Shown: positions 26,536 to 36,044, counted from the first letter of the stretch. The stretch is DNA of 64,000 nucleotides from Bacillota bacterium (GCA_023413135.1 JAEZQK010000038.1:1-64000); one strand, 5' to 3'. Made by a program: numbers and translations. The notes: generated by a model not told the origin, from the sequence alone.

Positions 26536-26970
26536 ATGAAAACATACGGTGGTTTCCTGATGTCTCAGATTCGGCACCTGAACTCGCGCGTCGGGGAAAA
26601 GCTGCTCAAGAAGAGCGGTGTGGATGTCTTCAATGGCGCGCAGGGGCGGATACTCTACGTGCTATGGGAGCACGGAACGCTGACGATCTCGGGAATCGGC
26701 CGATTGACCTCGTTGGCCAAATCAACGCTTACCAGTATGCTCGACCGCATGGAAGCCGGCGGTTTGATTGAACGCATACCAGACAAGAAGAACCGCCGGC
26801 ATATATATATATCTGTAACCGAAAAGGCCAGAGCGTACCGCGAAAAGTACGATTGGATCTCCGATCAGATGAGCGAGATTTTTTATAGAGGATTTACTGA
26901 AGCGCAGATTACAGACTTCGAAAATCAATTGAGAAAGATTATAGCGAATCTTGAAAGCGAGGATGCGTGA
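26536..26970 (+). CDS. MarR-family transcriptional regulator, 144 aa
   Basis: Winged helix-turn-helix of standard MarR length: DNA-binding segment with LTISGIGRLTSLAKSTLTSML, and a wing with IPDKKNRRHIYISVT. Several start codons are possible (GTG 26524, ATG 26527, ATG 26536); 26536 is chosen because AGGTG lies 9 nt before it. It would repress itself and possibly the divergent MATE exporter, relieved by a small-molecule ligand. Followed 3 nt later by the flavin reductase gene, forming one operon. Confidence 0.88.
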   Translation: MKTYGGFLMSQIRHLNSRVGEKLLKKSGVDVFNGAQGRILYVLWEHGTLTISGIGRLTSLAKSTLTSMLDRMEAGGLIERIPDKKNRRHIYISVTEKARAYREKYDWISDQMSEIFYRGFTEAQITDFENQLRKIIANLESEDA

Positions 26971-26973
26971 GCG

Positions 26974-27558
26974 ATGGAAAAGGTATCAATTGGTCCGGCG
27001 AATTCGTTTTGTCCACAGGCGTTATTTCTGTATGGAACGTACAAAGATGACGGAACTCCCAATTTCGGCATGTTTACTTGGTTCAGCTATTGTTGGGATT
27101 CTCAGATGGGCGTCATGGCCAGCATCGGCGGCAGCAAGCTGACCATTGACCGGATACGCGCCAACAAAGTCTTCTCCGCGAATCTGGTGACGGAACCTTT
27201 GCTGCCACTGGCGGACTATTTGGGGAACAACGCAGGGTATACTACTCCTTGGAAGATGGATATCCCAATAGAGATTGAGCGCGGCTTAGTATTGCCGGTG
27301 CCGGTGCTCAAGGACAGCCCCTGGGTATTCGAGCTGGAGGTTGACCGATCGATACCACTGGAAGGCAACGAGGTATTTCTCTGCAAGATGCGAAATGTGC
27401 TCGTTGCACGGGAACTGACGGATGAAACAAAGAGCGCGGAAGAACGGCTGAAGGGCATCGCGCCCGTCATATGGATAGGCAAAGGGCCGTACTTTTCGGT
27501 GAACCCTGTCGCATTGGGCGCAGCGGGCGATTGGAAGGATCTGTATAAGAAGGGGTAA
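26974..27558 (+). CDS. Flavin reductase-like (flavoredoxin) FMN-binding protein, 194 aa
   Basis: Matches the flavin-reductase-like split barrel: N-terminal CPQALFLYGTYKDDGTPNF, a middle segment with GGSKLTIDRIRANKVFSANL, and a C-terminal hydrophobic cap. Such proteins bind FMN and transfer electrons in the cytoplasm. Their partner here is not evident; co-transcription with MarR and the nearby MATE gene suggests a response to redox-active or toxic compounds. Confidence 0.82.
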   Translation: MEKVSIGPANSFCPQALFLYGTYKDDGTPNFGMFTWFSYCWDSQMGVMASIGGSKLTIDRIRANKVFSANLVTEPLLPLADYLGNNAGYTTPWKMDIPIEIERGLVLPVPVLKDSPWVFELEVDRSIPLEGNEVFLCKMRNVLVARELTDETKSAEERLKGIAPVIWIGKGPYFSVNPVALGAAGDWKDLYKKG

Positions 27559-27663
27559 GCACAAATATCGTCCTCTTGAATGGGATATGAACGATGTGCT
27601 CCAGAGAAGTGCGTATAATAAATCTACAAATAAACGAAATCTATATTAGGATGTGTTCGCGTT

Positions 27664-28089
27664 ATGGATGATGAACTGAAAATCAAAATGTACTCATTTA
27701 CGGTGGATAGCAAAGATCCGCATGAATTAGCAAAATTCTATGCAGCGTTGCTCAAGTGGGACATAGTGTTTATCGATGAAGAATGGGCGTGCGTATATGC
27801 TCCGGGAACGAACCAGGGAACATATCCTTCTATATTGTTTCAACGAAATCCTGAGTATAAACCACCCGTGTGGCCGGAAGAGCCTGAAACTAAACAGCAA
27901 ATGGCGTATATAGACTTTGCAGTTATTGATTTAGGAAAAGCAGTTCAATATGCAGTCCATTGTGGAGCAACAATCGCAGATGAACAATTTGCTGATAATT
28001 GGAGAGTTATGCTTGACCCCGCCGGACACCCATTTTGCTTATGTCAAATGAAATCAATAATTGAGAGTGCCCATTTTGCCTTGTTATAG
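27664..28089 (+). CDS. VOC (glyoxalase/bleomycin-resistance-like) superfamily protein, 141 aa
   Basis: Two beta-alpha-beta-beta-beta modules: first around FTVDSKDPHELAKFYAALLKWD, second around YIDFAVIDLGKAVQYAVHCGA, ending in LDPAGHPFCLCQ. This is the common single-chain VOC fold of Bacillota. Members include dioxygenases, isomerases and drug-binding proteins; the metal-ligand pattern is not clear enough to choose. A separate transcript is likely: about 105 nt of noncoding sequence precedes it, and the base composition is AT-richer than the preceding operon. Confidence 0.78.
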   Translation: MDDELKIKMYSFTVDSKDPHELAKFYAALLKWDIVFIDEEWACVYAPGTNQGTYPSILFQRNPEYKPPVWPEEPETKQQMAYIDFAVIDLGKAVQYAVHCGATIADEQFADNWRVMLDPAGHPFCLCQMKSIIESAHFALL

Positions 28090-28165
28090 AAAGTAACAGC
28101 CAAGAAATCGAGGGTAAAATGAACGCCGCAAGCGGTGCCCTTGACAAGCCCGCCTCTATTCGCTA

Positions 28166-28620
28166 CTATACGGCCAAAGCAAAACCAGCAGTTCCAAAGT
28201 ATATAAGATTCACATAATATCCATCTTCATTTAGGTTTCCCATGTATAGCATCCTTTTTGCTGTCGATGGTAAACCCACTGGCCATACAGGATTTGATAT
28301 AGTTGTTGAAGCCTTTTTCGAAAATGTCCTCTATTGTTGCCATAAAAGACGAATCAGTATTAATGAAAAAACTACCAAGTGAGTATTCCGAACCCGTATC
28401 TTATAGAGGCTTCGGCAACAAACTACCGATTCTCATATCAAACCAACGGGGTTGCTCATCGGCATCCCTGGACTTAATTTCAGCCTCAATTCTCCCCTGC
28501 AATGCCTGTAATTCGTCTAAGCTCACTGATGTTAGATCAACATTTTCAGCGAACGCCGATGTTACAAATAGAAGCATAGATAAGATCAGAATGAGAAACT
28601 TTTCATGAGTACAAATACCT
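28166..28620 (-). pseudogene. Decayed secreted-protein gene
   Basis: The minus strand reads KFLILILSMLLFVTSAFA (signal peptide), then DLTSVSLDELQALQGRIEAE and a TAA after about 80 codons. In the same frame after the stop, coding-like sequence continues (SSFMATIEDIFEKGFNNYI, then SGFTIDSKK). It resumes after a one-base shift with MLYMGNLNEDGYYVNLIYFG and ends at 28166. The start is also damaged: ATG AAA AGT TTC is one A short of the expected ATG AAA AAG TTT CTC. Three lesions indicate a pseudogene of a small exported protein with an N-terminal leucine-rich helix common in Clostridia. Confidence 0.6.
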
Positions 28621-28654
28621 CCCCATTTTCTGTGCTTTGATCGACCATTGCAAC

Positions 28655-30967
28655 TCAGTATATGTCCCATGAGGAATAATCGACATTACTGATTATTACA
28701 GATGTCCCGTCCGCATACTTGACCTTGTGGATACCGCAATAAACCGTACTGATCTTACTATAGTCCGGGATTGTAATATAGTCTGAATACACTGTTTTTC
28801 CTCCACCCACCTTCTTCGTTGTCGTCCAGTAATAAATTTGGTCGGATCCATAGATTCTCTTTCCCCAGGTATCTTCAGCATACAGATAGAGTTCAAAGGC
28901 TTCCACATTCTTTCCCGTTTCCATGTTTGTTACCTGGAAGTGGATGCTGATCCGATCCTTGCTGCGATACGTCCACTCAGCATATGCTTCATTTTTAATA
29001 AACAAAGATGATGTACCGTCTTTGGGCCGAACAGTTAAGGATATCGTTACACTCTTATTCGTGCCGTCTTTGGTTGTTGCCGTAATTTTACACTTTCCTG
29101 CCTTCTTCGCCGTCAAAATGCCGCCATCGGAGACAGTAGCAATGCTCGTGTCCGAAGACGTCCAGGCAATTCTGTTGTTCGTGGAATTTGACGGCTCAAT
29201 GATCACGATATAGTTCAACATATTTTCCTTACCTACGCTTGTGACAATAGTACTTATCATCGTCGAAATTTTTGTCACCGGCTGGATAACAGTCAACGAA
29301 TATTCATACGACAAGCCACCTCCATCAGCCGCCAAGCACACAATCGTGCAGCTACCTGGAGCAACTGCAGTAACAATGCCTGAAGCGTTTACAGTGGCAA
29401 TCTCATCATTTGTCGAAGACCAAGTCAGCTTTTTATTCCCTGCATGCTTTGGGCCGACCACTGGTGAAAGTGTGGTTTTCTTACCACAAAATAGTGTACG
29501 CTCCCTGTCTTCGTCGCTAATTTCTTCCACTGCATTTGCGACCTTAACTTTGCATGTCGCCTTCTTAGGCTGCATCGTTCCTTCTTCTGTGGAAGTAGCC
29601 GTGATTGTAGCTGTGCCTGTTGCAATAGCCTGTACGTATCCGGACTCATCTACAGTGGCCACCTTGGGATTACTGGACGTCCACTTCAGGCCCTGATAAC
29701 GCGCATTTGCAGGCACTATGTGTGCCAGCAAGCCGATGCCATCCAATCCCGCATTCTTCGCATTCAAAAGCAGCATGACTGTCATGTCTTCTATGGTGAT
29801 TTTCTCAACAGGCACCACAACATGAACAAACAACAACGAATATACCGACTCATCAGTTACAGAACTGCAAGTAACGATGGCATCACCCCAAGAAACACCA
29901 GTTATCGTACCATTCTTACTGACTTTTGCGATTGATTCATCAGAAGACGTCCATATATAGGTCATCTTTTTCGGTGCTTCATCATTCATACCAACGATGG
30001 ATGGTGCTACTTGTATATTCTCTTTTGTAAAAAGCTGTATCTCACTCAGACCAAGATCGATGGAAAAACTTGCTGCCGCACCATAATTGACTACCTGTGG
30101 CGTAATCGTAGGTGTCGGTGCGGGGGTTGGTGTTGGTGTGGGTGTCGGCGTTGGTGTGGGCGTCGGTGTCGGTGTCGGTGTAGGTGTTGGCGTCGGTGTG
30201 GGTGTTGGCACCGGCGTGGGTATACTTGTAGGTCTTGGAGTTGGTGACGATGTAGGTGTCGGCACAGGAGTAGGTGCATGATACTGTGCCTTTTTATAGT
30301 CTGGCATGTCGTATTTCCGTCCATCCCATTTATCATACAAGTCCACAGCTTCGGCAATGTTAATCGCAATATTCAGGTTCTGTCCATCCTCATAAGACCC
30401 ACTGGTGATACCGATGACTTCGCCCTTATCGTTGAACAGCGCACCCCCGCTACTACCATGAGAAATTGCTGCCGTAAACTGTATCTGCTGCAGATCATCT
30501 TGAGTATAAACCGCACTGATATTACCCATAGAAACCGTGTTTTTGAGACCGATCGGGCTTCCGATGGCAACAACAGTTTCACCACGCTTAAGCGGGTCTT
30601 CACAGTATGCCAGCGGTTGCATAACCGTAGGCGACATGAATTGAAGAATAGCAATGTCTTTTTCCTCACTGGCAATCAGTATCTTAGTCACAAAATACTG
30701 ATATCCATCATCGCTGTCTGCAATAATCGTGTCAGCATTTTCGATCACATGATAATTCGTCACAAGAGTCATGTTGTCAAACATCAAAAACCCACTGCCT
30801 GTCGCGATGAGCTCGCCGGCTGCATCGTAAACCTCCAGCATCAATACAGATTGCGCTTTCGCCTCAATCACATCAGGTTCAGATGAAAACAAGTTCTCTG
30901 CCAGCGCAACACAAGAAATGGCTAGTAACATAAGCAGAATGACTGCGGCCGCTACTCTTCTTTTCAT
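28655..30967 (-). CDS. Secreted trypsin-like serine protease with Thr-Pro linker and Big_2 domains, 770 aa
   Basis: Start at 30967 (GGAGG 10 nt upstream) followed by a signal peptide (MKRRVAAAVILLMLLAISC). Residues about 40-215 form an HtrA-type protease domain with His73 (NYHV), Asp104 (KDIAIL) and Ser173 (GSSGGAL). Then comes a Thr-Pro linker of about 60 residues and four Big_2 Ig-like domains, each with the pattern W-(T/S)-S-S/T-x-x-x-I/V-A-x-V and G-x-G-x-x-x-A. The C-terminal domain of about 110 residues is not recognised. No PDZ domain is seen. Probably an exported protease held at the cell surface; the substrate is unknown. The gene is AT-richer than the ABC locus. Confidence 0.85.
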   Translation of the reverse strand: MKRRVAAAVILLMLLAISCVALAENLFSSEPDVIEAKAQSVLMLEVYDAAGELIATGSGFLMFDNMTLVTNYHVIENADTIIADSDDGYQYFVTKILIASEEKDIAILQFMSPTVMQPLAYCEDPLKRGETVVAIGSPIGLKNTVSMGNISAVYTQDDLQQIQFTAAISHGSSGGALFNDKGEVIGITSGSYEDGQNLNIAINIAEAVDLYDKWDGRKYDMPDYKKAQYHAPTPVPTPTSSPTPRPTSIPTPVPTPTPTPTPTPTPTPTPTPTPTPTPTPTPAPTPTITPQVVNYGAAASFSIDLGLSEIQLFTKENIQVAPSIVGMNDEAPKKMTYIWTSSDESIAKVSKNGTITGVSWGDAIVTCSSVTDESVYSLLFVHVVVPVEKITIEDMTVMLLLNAKNAGLDGIGLLAHIVPANARYQGLKWTSSNPKVATVDESGYVQAIATGTATITATSTEEGTMQPKKATCKVKVANAVEEISDEDRERTLFCGKKTTLSPVVGPKHAGNKKLTWSSTNDEIATVNASGIVTAVAPGSCTIVCLAADGGGLSYEYSLTVIQPVTKISTMISTIVTSVGKENMLNYIVIIEPSNSTNNRIAWTSSDTSIATVSDGGILTAKKAGKCKITATTKDGTNKSVTISLTVRPKDGTSSLFIKNEAYAEWTYRSKDRISIHFQVTNMETGKNVEAFELYLYAEDTWGKRIYGSDQIYYWTTTKKVGGGKTVYSDYITIPDYSKISTVYCGIHKVKYADGTSVIISNVDYSSWDIY
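30105..30275 (-). repeat. Thr-Pro codon microsatellite of the protease linker
   Basis: Six-base repeat (GTTGGT/GTCGGT type on the plus strand) like that at 1-230, read as Thr-Pro on the minus strand. The same linker type in two unrelated secreted proteins suggests a lineage-specific habit. Confidence 0.75.
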
Positions 30968-31142
30968 AGTTGATTGATCCTCCAACCTATCCATGGCGCC
31001 AGTTTTTTCCACTTCAATCTTTTATTCTACGACCCAACATTCAATAAATCAGAGTGCCTCCCCTAAAGGGATGGGGCTTATATCAACTTGTTTTAGGTTT
31101 TCGATAATCATATTATTTAGATATTCGTTTCTTGTTAGGTGC

Positions 31143-31394
31143 TCAAGAATTTGAGGAAACGAAGCTTTTCCTCCAATATATCCGCAATTTTTCCATTTCT
31201 GAAAATAAGGGTAAAAGTAACAAGAGCAGCCATATGACAAAAATCAGGTTTTCGACATTAAATTTCTCAAATTGCGTAATACTTGACCGATGATGGAAAA
31301 CGTATAGGCTGCTACCAATTAATAACAAAAGAAACCACGCGTTTTTCTTCACGAACGAAAAAATCCAATAACCAAAAGCTTTTGGTTTCCTCAT
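31143..31394 (-). CDS. Small two-helix membrane protein, possibly frameshifted
   Basis: 83 aa from ATG 31394 (GAGGTG 6 nt upstream) with two hydrophobic segments (AWFLLLLIGSSLYVF and LIFVIWLLLLLLPLF), then a short charged tail. In the overlapping frame a further coding-like stretch continues to 31049 (PYFQKWKNCGYIGGKA to LEHLTRNEYLNNMIIENL), so the intact gene may have been longer with one frameshift near 31175. No function recognised; AT-rich. Confidence 0.45.
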   Translation of the reverse strand: MRKPKAFGYWIFSFVKKNAWFLLLLIGSSLYVFHHRSSITQFEKFNVENLIFVIWLLLLLLPLFSEMEKLRIYWRKSFVSSNS

Positions 31395-31602
31395 CATCGT
31401 CACCTCAACTAGGGAAGGCCTCGAAGTACTCTAAATATTGATTCTACATCCTATTATGTTATGCCTTTAAAACACAGGGAGATAGACGAACATTTTTCAC
31501 TATTTTTAATGAAAATCTGCTAACCCTCTACTTCTTGTGAGTAGGTTTCAATATATCATGTATATTCCGGCCTTAACACTACGACCTATCAGTTCACATA
31601 GC

Positions 31603-32913
31603 TTATCGCGCCTGACGGGTGTTTCCACCGCGGAAAAACAGGACCGCCGCAAGCATCCCCAGGGACAGCAGGCCGATGTTCAACACAAAGGGCAGTGCCC
31701 TGTCCATGTCGCTCAAAAGGCCGCCGATGTACCCGAAGGGGACGCTGACCAGCATCACCGTGGTTTGCAGGAGCGCCATGATCCGTGAGCGGTCCTCCGG
31801 ATTGACGTGGATGGCCACCAGGGATTCGCGAAGCGTAGCCAGGGTGGCGGAACCAAGGGACTCGAAGGCCAGGGACGCGCACAGGAGGACATAGCCGAGC
31901 GGTCCGGTTCCAGGCACGCAAATTAGAAGCAGGGCGCCGGCAATCGCACTCAAAAAACCGCCGTACAGGGGCCATTTGAGGTTGGACTGCTTGATACGTG
32001 ACAGCACCGTAAAGAAAAGCAGGATGGACATAACGCTCTTAACCATGGGGAAGATGGGTAGCATGGGATCGGGAATACCGATGCGCCGGGAGGCTATAAT
32101 CTGCCAGAAGGTCATGCCAATCATGCCGGCAATCTCCACCAGAACGCTTATAATGATGGCAAAGATAGTACCTGGGGAAGTTATGATCCGGCTCACAGCG
32201 CCTTTATAACTGCCCAGCATTTGGGGTAAGGTTTTACCTTTGACTGCCTCACGGCGGATGCGCCCGATGGCCGTCTCGGTGGAAAACCTGTAGAGCAGGA
32301 TAAGCTTCAGTGTCATCACCACAAAGGCGTTGATATAAAGCACCCGTATGGCGGGGATCAGCGTCAGCTTCGCCACCAGTATGGACGAGATGGGGGCAAA
32401 GAGTGCAGACAGGTTCCCGGCAATGATGACCCAGGAATAGATATGGGTGATCTTGTCCCTGGGGGCATCCTCCACCAAAAGGCAGTCCCAGGACACGGTG
32501 GTGATCTTCATCATGCCGTTGAAAAGCGCCGCCACGGCAAAGAACCAGAAACCTTGGCTGGAAGCCCAGATAAGGCAAGGCACACTCCAGGCCAGGAAGT
32601 CAAAGAGCATGGTACTGAACCTGCGTCCGAATCTGTCGACGATAGCGCCGGAAAGGAAGGCAAAGACCGTCTGTGAGAACATATAGATGGACGCCACCAG
32701 CCCCACCTGCACATCGCTCATGCCAAAAGAAAGCATGAACACCGACGCGTAGGGAAGGCAAAGGTTCATAGACAAGCCCCACATGGGCTCGGTGAAAACG
32801 CAGGCCCGGGTGTTGCCGCGCAGTTCGGACAGGGTGCGCACAAGCGGATGTTTGAGCAAAAACCAATTCAAGGGATCACTCTCGTTTCCGGCGGGATCGG
32901 GGCCCCAAGCCAA
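31603..32913 (-). CDS. Major facilitator superfamily transporter, 436 aa
   Basis: Twelve predicted membrane segments with an MFS motif-A-like loop (GAIVDRFGRRFST) after helix 2. The N-terminal SELRGNTRACVFTEPMWGL is typical of a Clostridia-specific MFS subfamily. The substrate is not known. No ATG fits: the open frame begins at TTG 32913 without a ribosome binding site, while an internal TTG at about 32871 (LNWFLL) has GAGAG 8 nt upstream and may be the true start. Monocistronic. Confidence 0.82.
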   Translation of the reverse strand: MAWGPDPAGNESDPLNWFLLKHPLVRTLSELRGNTRACVFTEPMWGLSMNLCLPYASVFMLSFGMSDVQVGLVASIYMFSQTVFAFLSGAIVDRFGRRFSTMLFDFLAWSVPCLIWASSQGFWFFAVAALFNGMMKITTVSWDCLLVEDAPRDKITHIYSWVIIAGNLSALFAPISSILVAKLTLIPAIRVLYINAFVVMTLKLILLYRFSTETAIGRIRREAVKGKTLPQMLGSYKGAVSRIITSPGTIFAIIISVLVEIAGMIGMTFWQIIASRRIGIPDPMLPIFPMVKSVMSILLFFTVLSRIKQSNLKWPLYGGFLSAIAGALLLICVPGTGPLGYVLLCASLAFESLGSATLATLRESLVAIHVNPEDRSRIMALLQTTVMLVSVPFGYIGGLLSDMDRALPFVLNIGLLSLGMLAAVLFFRGGNTRQAR

Positions 32914-33128
32914 CCCATGGAAAAACCAAGCCTTTCGGCCTGGTCATCATACATATGGGAAAGTTTGTATAAGCGTATTTATTATAACAATGGAGTGAAG
33001 CTTAGTCAAGGGCCCGGGAATCTGATCTGCATAGAGTCCTTTCGAAATGGTGGTCGCAACACACAGATATATGGAAACATTTTGCACTTCAGTTTCGTTT
33101 TATCTATGATTTGAGAGGTGCAGTAAAA

Positions 33129-34310
33129 ATGACGAGGCCGTATTCACATGTAGAAATCTGTAGATGCAATCGTACCAGCAGACTTTTTATTGCAATGCTG
33201 TTGTTAATCAGCATTACTCTGTTTACGCAGGCTAGTGCTGATAGTCCAAAGCAAACCGGTCTTGCGCGCATTGCTGGCGATAATGTCAGGCTTCGGGAAG
33301 AACCGGTATCCGGTAAAGTGATTGCTTATCTTCCTAACGGTGGCTGCGTATATGTATATGACCAAACGGATGATGCAGAAGGTTATACATGGTATCACGT
33401 AAATGCCTTTCATCATGAGCGTAATATGCAGGGATGGATACGCAGTGACCTATTGATCTTGCCAAATACGCTCTTTTGTGACTTGATTGACGTGGGAATC
33501 GCTGAAAAACATATCATCGCATTAAAATCCGATGGTTCCGTCATTGCTGGAGGATCGCTGTTTTCTGATGTATGCAGTGTGGAAGGTCTATATAATGCAG
33601 TCAATGTAGATGCGGGCTGGTATACGTCATTTGTGTTTTTTGAAGATGGTACATATTGGGCAAAGGGCCGTTCTGTGCTCAGAAACGGAGAAGGAGATTT
33701 CAGAGACCTCGCCACCGCTTCGGTTCTTAACGATACCTGGGCAGCCATACGTAAGGATGGGTCTTATTTTACACCGGATCGATATGATGCATATAATAAT
33801 CTAGATCACATATATGATGCAAGTCATCTGGAAAATGTCAAGCAAATAGCAGGAGGGTTCAACTTCATGGTTTGTTTGACAGAAGATGGGAAGGCTCATG
33901 TATTTGGATTATTTAAGGATCAGCATGAAGATGTCGAAAGTTGGGAGAATATTGTCAAGATCAGTGCTAATCAACATGTTGTGGGGCTTAAGGCCGATGG
34001 AACAGTCGTAGCGAGCGGTGAGAATTTATACGGCGAATGTGATGTATCAGAATGGACCGATATAAAAGAGATAGCGGCCGGTGAATACTTTACTATTGGC
34101 ATCCGCAAAGATGGAACCGCAATCGCAACAGGAAGCAATGCTTCTAATGCATGTAATGTGGGGGATTTTGCAGATATTATACAAATCGAAGCTGACAGAT
34201 TCTATTGTGTCGGAAGAACTTCCCACGGTACACTTATGTTTGCCGGGGATATGCGGTTTTTAGATCAAAGTCCATTAGGGGTTCAAATCGTCATGTCTTC
34301 CGGCGAGTAA
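33129..34310 (+). CDS. SH3/RCC1-like repeat secreted protein, 393 aa
   Basis: Paralogue of 4754-5935 of the same length. N-terminal signal segment (FIAMLLLISITLFTQASA, residues about 20-38), an SH3-like domain (VRLREEPVSGKVIAYL to GWIRSDLL), then RCC1-type blades with LKADGTVVASGENLYGECDVSEW and IRKDGTAIATGSNASNACNV. Start ATG 33129 follows GAGAGGTG by 8 nt. No lipobox Cys, unlike the paralogue, and the gene is AT-richer. Probably extracellular and wall-binding; ligand unknown. Confidence 0.72.
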   Translation: MTRPYSHVEICRCNRTSRLFIAMLLLISITLFTQASADSPKQTGLARIAGDNVRLREEPVSGKVIAYLPNGGCVYVYDQTDDAEGYTWYHVNAFHHERNMQGWIRSDLLILPNTLFCDLIDVGIAEKHIIALKSDGSVIAGGSLFSDVCSVEGLYNAVNVDAGWYTSFVFFEDGTYWAKGRSVLRNGEGDFRDLATASVLNDTWAAIRKDGSYFTPDRYDAYNNLDHIYDASHLENVKQIAGGFNFMVCLTEDGKAHVFGLFKDQHEDVESWENIVKISANQHVVGLKADGTVVASGENLYGECDVSEWTDIKEIAAGEYFTIGIRKDGTAIATGSNASNACNVGDFADIIQIEADRFYCVGRTSHGTLMFAGDMRFLDQSPLGVQIVMSSGE

Positions 34311-34380
34311 ATGAGTAAGGCCGGCGCGGAGAGCACCGAGGCCACCGGGCAGCCAAAGAGTGACGTACATGCCAATATAT

Positions 34381-34614
34381 TTACTTCTTGCCGATAGAAA
34401 CGCGCCAGACTTCAGGACCTTCTTCGAGGTACTCCCACTCAAATTGGTCAGGCATTTCTACATTGAACTGATAGTAGAGAGGACGAGGATCATGGTCGTT
34501 AATCAACTCCATTTTCTCCTTGGGCTTAAGGCTTGCAAATGTACCTAAAATAGTAGGATGTTTATCCTTGGGCGCATATTGTCTTGCATCCACTGTTGCT
34601 GCGAAATCACTCAT
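34381..34614 (-). CDS. DUF2249 domain protein, 77 aa
   Basis: MSDFAATVDARQYAPKDKHPTI, then a compact alpha/beta domain with LINDHDPRPLYYQF and W-x-V near the end, matching DUF2249. These small cytoplasmic proteins are often encoded near hemerythrins or nitrogen-oxide metabolism genes, but none is nearby. AGGAG lies 8 nt before ATG 34614. Monocistronic. Confidence 0.75.
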   Translation of the reverse strand: MSDFAATVDARQYAPKDKHPTILGTFASLKPKEKMELINDHDPRPLYYQFNVEMPDQFEWEYLEEGPEVWRVSIGKK

Positions 34615-34881
34615 ATCATTTCTCCTCATAGACTATTTTGTGAATAGCTTTATTTTATGAAAAAATATTATGCAAGCAACTAATGGAAAATAAAGTTTGC
34701 ATATGCAGGTCCGGCTATGGATCGAGTTCCTCTTTCACGCCGTCATCCGCAAGCGAAATGCGGCAACGAGTTTTTTTCAGTTGTATAAAATGATAAACTA
34801 TACATCAGATCCACAGGTCCCAGCCGCCATAAAAGAAAACAAAGAATAATAGAAGCCAACAAGCCTCCGATCCTTTTGCAG

Positions 34882-35643
34882 CTACTTCGCAATAAAAGCG
34901 CTTGCGCCCCGCAGGCTAACCACATAATAGTCGGCAAGCTCAGCAATCACCGGCAGCTTTACGCCCGGATCGATCAACCCTACGCGCTTGGCTTCTTGAT
35001 CTCCATAGGCATAGGCCGGCGTTTCCTTGCCGGTGGTATAGTACGAAGGATTCAACAGCACATATTTTGTGTTGACCCATCCTTTCGTTCCCTGATCATC
35101 AATGTAATACCACCCTTCCTTCTCCTGATGAACCTGGAAGGTGGAGCCATATGAAAGGGTCAAAAGCGTATCCGATGAAGCGGAGGGTAATTGCTTTAGG
35201 GACAGCGATTCACACAGGACATAGCCGGTTCCAAGTGACGTAGTATCGTCCCCTTCAGTCGGTTTGACACGCAGGGTTACATAGAATGTAGCAAGCCTGA
35301 TCTCTTTTTTGGACATGTGCGGTACTTCAAATACGCCGGCCCTGAAGGTCCATTCCCCCACCTCTTTTGCCGTTCCCTGAATCCAGGCATAACGTGGGTT
35401 CTCCTGAAAGCTGTTATAAATATACACCCAGTTGGGGCAATTCCCGCCGTCGCGCTTGGCAATAAACCCAACAAGCGTATCTTCACCATGATTGTCCCTA
35501 TATATCTCCAGGTTAAATTCTTCCCCCCAAACGCAATCAATCGTTAACGTCTGCTCCGTGCCTGCGGCAAAGGCAGTAAAAGTGATGAGCGTCAACCCCA
35601 GGCACAACAAAAGACACCATAGCCATTTCCCCCGTTGGAACAT
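34882..35643 (-). CDS. Secreted protein with tandem C-terminal SH3-like domains, 253 aa
   Basis: Start ATG 35643 behind AAAGGAGG; signal peptide (WLWCLLLCLGLTLITFTAFA). An N-terminal beta-rich domain (about 28-125) is followed by an SH3 domain (GYVLCESLSLKQLPSASSDT to GWVNTKYVLL) and a second SH3-like unit ending in VSLRGASAFIAK. The last 115 residues are closely similar to the C-terminus of the protein at 36681-38282, so the two share a cell-wall anchor module with different N-termini. Proposed location is the peptidoglycan surface. Confidence 0.72.
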   Translation of the reverse strand: MFQRGKWLWCLLLCLGLTLITFTAFAAGTEQTLTIDCVWGEEFNLEIYRDNHGEDTLVGFIAKRDGGNCPNWVYIYNSFQENPRYAWIQGTAKEVGEWTFRAGVFEVPHMSKKEIRLATFYVTLRVKPTEGDDTTSLGTGYVLCESLSLKQLPSASSDTLLTLSYGSTFQVHQEKEGWYYIDDQGTKGWVNTKYVLLNPSYYTTGKETPAYAYGDQEAKRVGLIDPGVKLPVIAELADYYVVSLRGASAFIAK

Positions 35644-35712
35644 GTTTTTCTCCTCCTTTACAACTTTGGCGCAGCGGCAGATGCTATCAAAACCATGGTC
35701 ATTGAACGGTGA

Positions 35713-35809
35713 CAGTATGGGGTACTTTGTAATTGTTAACGCAGCCACAGGCGATTTGGTGGATGCATATGAGCGGACGGAGCAAACCGAAGCATCCCTG
35801 TTCCGCTGA
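35713..35809 (+). pseudogene. C-terminal fragment of a PepSY-like protein
   Basis: Reads NGDSMGYFVIVNAATGDLVD and ends in FR-stop. The V-N-A-x-T-G-D-L-V motif is that of the PepSY-like ends elsewhere in this window. No start codon and no upstream remainder: a gene relic. Confidence 0.5.
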
Positions 35810-35840
35810 CAAGCGCCCGGAAATGGCGTGCGCTGTTTTA

Positions 35841-36040
35841 TCAATCGCCGGCGTATTTCAGCCGCAAGGGCGTGGCGGCCTGCGTAACGTCTTTGGCGCG
35901 CAGATAGCCGTACGTGCCCTCGATATCCATCCAGTACCCTATTTCGCCCGCGGGATGCACACATGCAGCTAGTCGCCGCAGTCCGCAAGGACATACATGG
36001 CGGTGCCTTCCGTTAACGTTGCGGCCGTTTCGCCGCCGTT
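35841..36040 (-). pseudogene. C-terminal fragment of an SH3-domain protein
   Basis: The minus strand encodes GEIGYWMDIEGTYGYLRAKD and, further on, PLRLKYAGD-stop. Upstream TAMYVLADCGD lies in another frame. This is the end of a secreted SH3-type protein, frameshifted and truncated, lying back to back with fragments of PepSY-like genes. Confidence 0.5.
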
Positions 36041-36044
36041 ATTG

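Noticed and set aside
26353..26577. 75-residue N-terminal extension of the MATE protein
   Set aside because: It would run through the MATE promoter and the marR promoter/start; TTG 26352 has a good ribosome binding site.
30011..30281. Plus-strand Gly-Val repeat protein
   Set aside because: It is the complement of the Thr-Pro linker of the protease gene, as is the similar frame at 9-230.
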